From positions 1 through 42,767 of the forward strand of contig JANYDS010000088.1 in NCBI GenBank assembly GCA_025363475.1: a stretch of 42,767 nucleotides of DNA, in the 5' to 3' direction. This document shows, one piece after another, positions 40,314 through 42,767 of the stretch. The translations under genes and the position numbers were made by a program. This stretch comes from Terriglobia bacterium (GTDB lineage: Bacteria > Acidobacteriota > Terriglobia > Bryobacterales > Bryobacteraceae). Positions within the stretch are counted from its first letter, which is position 1. Each line of letters opens with the position of its first letter. The notes below the pieces were generated by a model. It was not told the DNA's origin. It worked only from the letters and a program-made list of their open reading frames with translations, and searched no databases.

Positions 40314-42767
40314 CTACTTCTTCAGCCCCGCAGTCCAGTTCTGCACAACCGTCAGTGGTTCGCCGGTTTCACCCGCCTGATTGATAACCAGAAACCGCTG
40401 CCCGTCGGCGGAGGCATCGTATGTCAGGCCGTTACCGAGAGTCAGGATGCCCCCGAACAGCGCCTCGACCTTGCCAACCTCCATACTCCCGTTCTTCGGA
40501 CTCATTTCTGCTGCCATCAGGTGTCTGTCCGGGGCGACATAGAACAGCTCTTTACCATCTACCCGCCAGCGCGCCAGCGTGCCTCCCGCCGCCGATACCC
40601 GCCGCTTCCCGCCCTGCCCCCCGCCCGGACCCAGGAACGGCGCAACATACACTTCATTCCTGCCGGACTCGTTCGACTGGAATGCGATCCAGTGGCCATC
40701 GGGTGAGAATTGCGGATAGCCCTCGTTAAATTCAGTACGCATGAAAGGCCACGGCTTCGAGGCTCGCGGAGTCCCCAGCGGCTCCGGCAAAATCCAGATG
40801 TCGTTCCCGGTCTTTGGATCGCCCACCGTAAAATACGCCAGATACTTCCCGTCTGGCGAAAAACTCGCGGGTATCTTTAGCAGATTGTCGGCATGGAACA
40901 GTTCTTCGTTCCGGGAACCGTCCGCAGGCTTGCGATACAGGTTGTCCGAGACATCCCCCGCACGCTTGGAACGGAATACGATCATGCGCCCGTCCGGCGA
41001 CCAGACCGGCGTTCCGTCATTCACCGGATCAGAGGTAAATCGCGTCTGCAGGCCGCGCAATACATCATAGAGCCAGATGTCGCCGCGGTACGTGCCCACC
41101 ACCGTCCTGCGATCCGGGGAAAAGTGCATGTTAATCAGGCTGCCCGAATCGCCCACCGTCCCGAGCGGTTTGCCTGTCCTGTCCCGCCATGTCAACCGCA
41201 AGTCGTTCGCGTTGCCCTTCTCATATACCAGGACTCCGGCCGCAACGGAAAACTTAGGCGCTTCGGATATCGAAGTCACTGTATTTTGTAAGCTCTCGGC
41301 GACGGGTACCGGGTCTCCGGTAAACGCCAGTCGTTTTGCGTCGAAGGGCCTTGCGACCAGTGTGGTGCCCCGCACCCACAACAGATATCCCTGTGTATAG
41401 ACAGCGAAACTATCGACGGTGTTCAATAAAATCCGGTCTTCCCCTGACGAGTCGTGAGTTAAGTCCCCCAGGGACGAATCCAGCGAACCGAGCCGAATGC
41501 TGTCGATGGTGCTGGTGCCGTCACCAAGGTAAAGAAAATGCCGCCCGTCGGGCAGGAACCAGGGGAACCGGTGGTGCGTCCCCGCCTTCGGGCCAACGCG
41601 GGTAACCGGGCGTGGGGTGCCGCCTGATGCAGGAATCTGTTGCAGCGCGGCGCCCTCCGGTGCAAAGACGATGATGCCCTCCTGGCTCCACGTTCCACCG
41701 CGCCCAATCGGAGCGTCTGCGAGCGGCGTCGCGGACCCTCCGGCGATGTCCATCCTCTTGAGTTTGCCGCCGCCGAAAAAGCCAATCGTTTTGCTGTCGG
41801 GCGACCAGAAGGGCAAGCTCGCTTCGTCAGTTCCAGACAGCGCCTGTGCAGTAAGACCGTCCAGCGGACGCAGCCAAAGCTGACTCTGTCCCTCCGCCGA
41901 AATTGCCGAAAAAACAACTAGCCTGCCATCGGGTGAAATAGCCTGTGGCCCGTTCGCCCGGCTGAATTGGAGTTTTTCCGGAAGATCAAGACTCAACCGT
42001 GTGACCGGTATTTCGAACGGCTTTTCGCGGAAATGAATGACCGCGAGAGCAGCCGCGAACATGATCGAGACTGCGGCAACAATCCACCCCGCCATTCTGA
42101 GCCGCGACCGTGAGGGAGCGGCGGCAAGATGCTCGGTATCCACCAGCAATTCCGCCCAGTCACCCATCCCGCGCAGCCGCTTGTTAGGGTCCTTCTCCAG
42201 GCATCGCCCGAGCAACCGTCGCACCTTCTCCGGTGCCAGCGTCAGGTCCGGGTCCTTCGTCAGAATCGCCGCCAGGGAATCCGTAACTGTCGCGCCGTCG
42301 AACAGCCTCTTCGCCGTCACCATCTCATACAGCACAACGCCAAAAGCCCAGATGTCTGCGCGCTTATCCACCACCTGCCCGCGCGCCTGTTCGGGGCTCA
42401 TGTACCCGGCGCTCCCCATGATCATGCCGGCAACCGACAACATCGTGGGTGAATCAGCGGTGAGTTCCTGCGCTTCACCCGCTTTCGCCAAACCGAAATC
42501 CAAAACCTTAACCGAACCATCGGGCCGGATTTTGACATTCGCCGGTTTCAGATCCCGATGTACGATCCCCTTCTCATGCGCCGCTTCCAAAGCATTGGCA
42601 ATCTGCTTCGCGATGACCAGAGCTTCACCGAGAGGAATCGCCCCTTGTTTGATCCGCTCGGCCAGGGTCAAACCCTCGATGTATTCCATTACCAGGTAAT
42701 CCGGACCAACATCAAACAACGTGCAGATATTGGGATGATTGAGCGCCGCAACCGCCCGCGCTTCAGT
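40314..42767 (-). CDS. Membrane Ser/Thr protein kinase with PD40 propeller (partial, N-terminus outside window)
   Basis: The frame is open to the right edge, where it begins inside the kinase N-lobe (TEARAVAALNHPNICTLFDV); the glycine loop and catalytic Lys lie beyond 42767. HRDLKPANVK, DFGLAK and MSPEQARG are present. A membrane helix (AGWIVAAVSIMFAAALAVIHF) follows and then a PD40 propeller (AISPDGRLVVFSAISAEG, FWSPDSKTIGFFG, FSPDGHWIAFQSNESGRNEV). It is clearly paralogous to the kinase at 36742-39291, which suggests tandem duplication with the Rpn gene now between them. It probably senses a signal outside the cytoplasmic membrane. Confidence 0.92.
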   Translation of the reverse strand, partial: TEARAVAALNHPNICTLFDVGPDYLVMEYIEGLTLAERIKQGAIPLGEALVIAKQIANALEAAHEKGIVHRDLKPANVKIRPDGSVKVLDFGLAKAGEAQELTADSPTMLSVAGMIMGSAGYMSPEQARGQVVDKRADIWAFGVVLYEMVTAKRLFDGATVTDSLAAILTKDPDLTLAPEKVRRLLGRCLEKDPNKRLRGMGDWAELLVDTEHLAAAPSRSRLRMAGWIVAAVSIMFAAALAVIHFREKPFEIPVTRLSLDLPEKLQFSRANGPQAISPDGRLVVFSAISAEGQSQLWLRPLDGLTAQALSGTDEASLPFWSPDSKTIGFFGGGKLKRMDIAGGSATPLADAPIGRGGTWSQEGIIVFAPEGAALQQIPASGGTPRPVTRVGPKAGTHHRFPWFLPDGRHFLYLGDGTSTIDSIRLGSLDSSLGDLTHDSSGEDRILLNTVDSFAVYTQGYLLWVRGTTLVARPFDAKRLAFTGDPVPVAESLQNTVTSISEAPKFSVAAGVLVYEKGNANDLRLTWRDRTGKPLGTVGDSGSLINMHFSPDRRTVVGTYRGDIWLYDVLRGLQTRFTSDPVNDGTPVWSPDGRMIVFRSKRAGDVSDNLYRKPADGSRNEELFHADNLLKIPASFSPDGKYLAYFTVGDPKTGNDIWILPEPLGTPRASKPWPFMRTEFNEGYPQFSPDGHWIAFQSNESGRNEVYVAPFLGPGGGQGGKRRVSAAGGTLARWRVDGKELFYVAPDRHLMAAEMSPKNGSMEVGKVEALFGGILTLGNGLTYDASADGQRFLVINQAGETGEPLTVVQNWTAGLKK

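Noticed and set aside
1-42767. CRISPR array, prophage or integrase-bounded island
   Set aside because: No regularly spaced repeats, cas genes, phage structural genes or integrase were seen; the tRNA-Leu gene has no visible duplicated 3' end in the window.

Overview
The window looks like chromosomal DNA of an acidobacterium of the Solibacter/Bryobacter type. The basis is a very long outer-membrane receptor with an N-terminal carboxypeptidase-regulatory-like domain, several secreted PQQ/NHL/S9/M28 proteins, large Ser/Thr kinases carrying WD40-like (PD40) propellers, and high-GC codon use. The organism call is inference from gene content; no marker gene is present.

Layout. 1-2.7 kb: the end of a probable membrane glycosyltransferase, then a GH1-like glycosidase and a glycosyltransferase joined by an ATGA overlap, each broken by one single-base frameshift. 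2.8-7.9 kb: an intact TonB-dependent receptor and M28 peptidase operon with a good promoter. 7.8-10.1 kb: a damaged stretch on the minus strand, with a frameshifted Na+/H+ antiporter whose N-terminus is replaced by an ISAzo13-like transposase fragment, and a secreted ankyrin protein frameshifted at its signal-peptide junction. 10.4-13.4 kb: a marR-pirin-wrbA operon with a palindromic operator, and a GNAT protein. 13.5-23.4 kb: an EF-G-like GTPase, a LysM lytic transglycosylase behind a long structured leader, a histone-H1-like protein, a HipA-like kinase, a UDP-glucuronate decarboxylase, a Phd/PIN toxin-antitoxin pair, dnaB, a truncated second PIN module, and tRNA-Leu(UAA). 23.5-31.2 kb: sugar and alcohol quinoproteins, an S9 peptidase, an NHL-repeat protein and DUF2237. 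31.3-34.9 kb: a cobalt/nickel ECF transporter operon (cbiM-cbiQ-cbiO, with ATGA/GTGA overlaps) headed by a secreted heavy-metal-binding protein. 35.0-35.7 kb: a small mobile element upstream of that operon. 35.7-42.8 kb: a secreted protein of unknown function and two paralogous kinase-propeller proteins separated by an Rpn/DUF4351 nuclease.

The most unusual object is the element at 34981-35672. It has 16-bp perfect terminal inverted repeats flanked immediately by 9-bp direct repeats, features not expected of its cargo, a REP-associated tyrosine transposase (RAYT). The cargo is broken by exactly three short tandem duplications (16, 14 and 4 nt). Removing all three restores one continuous frame.

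Other leads are two toxin-like PIN genes whose only reasonable start is a CTG overlapping the antitoxin stop, the metal-binding head gene and His-rich ATPase tail of the ECF operon, and a structured leader upstream of the transglycosylase. All calls were made by reading the sequence; no database search was run.
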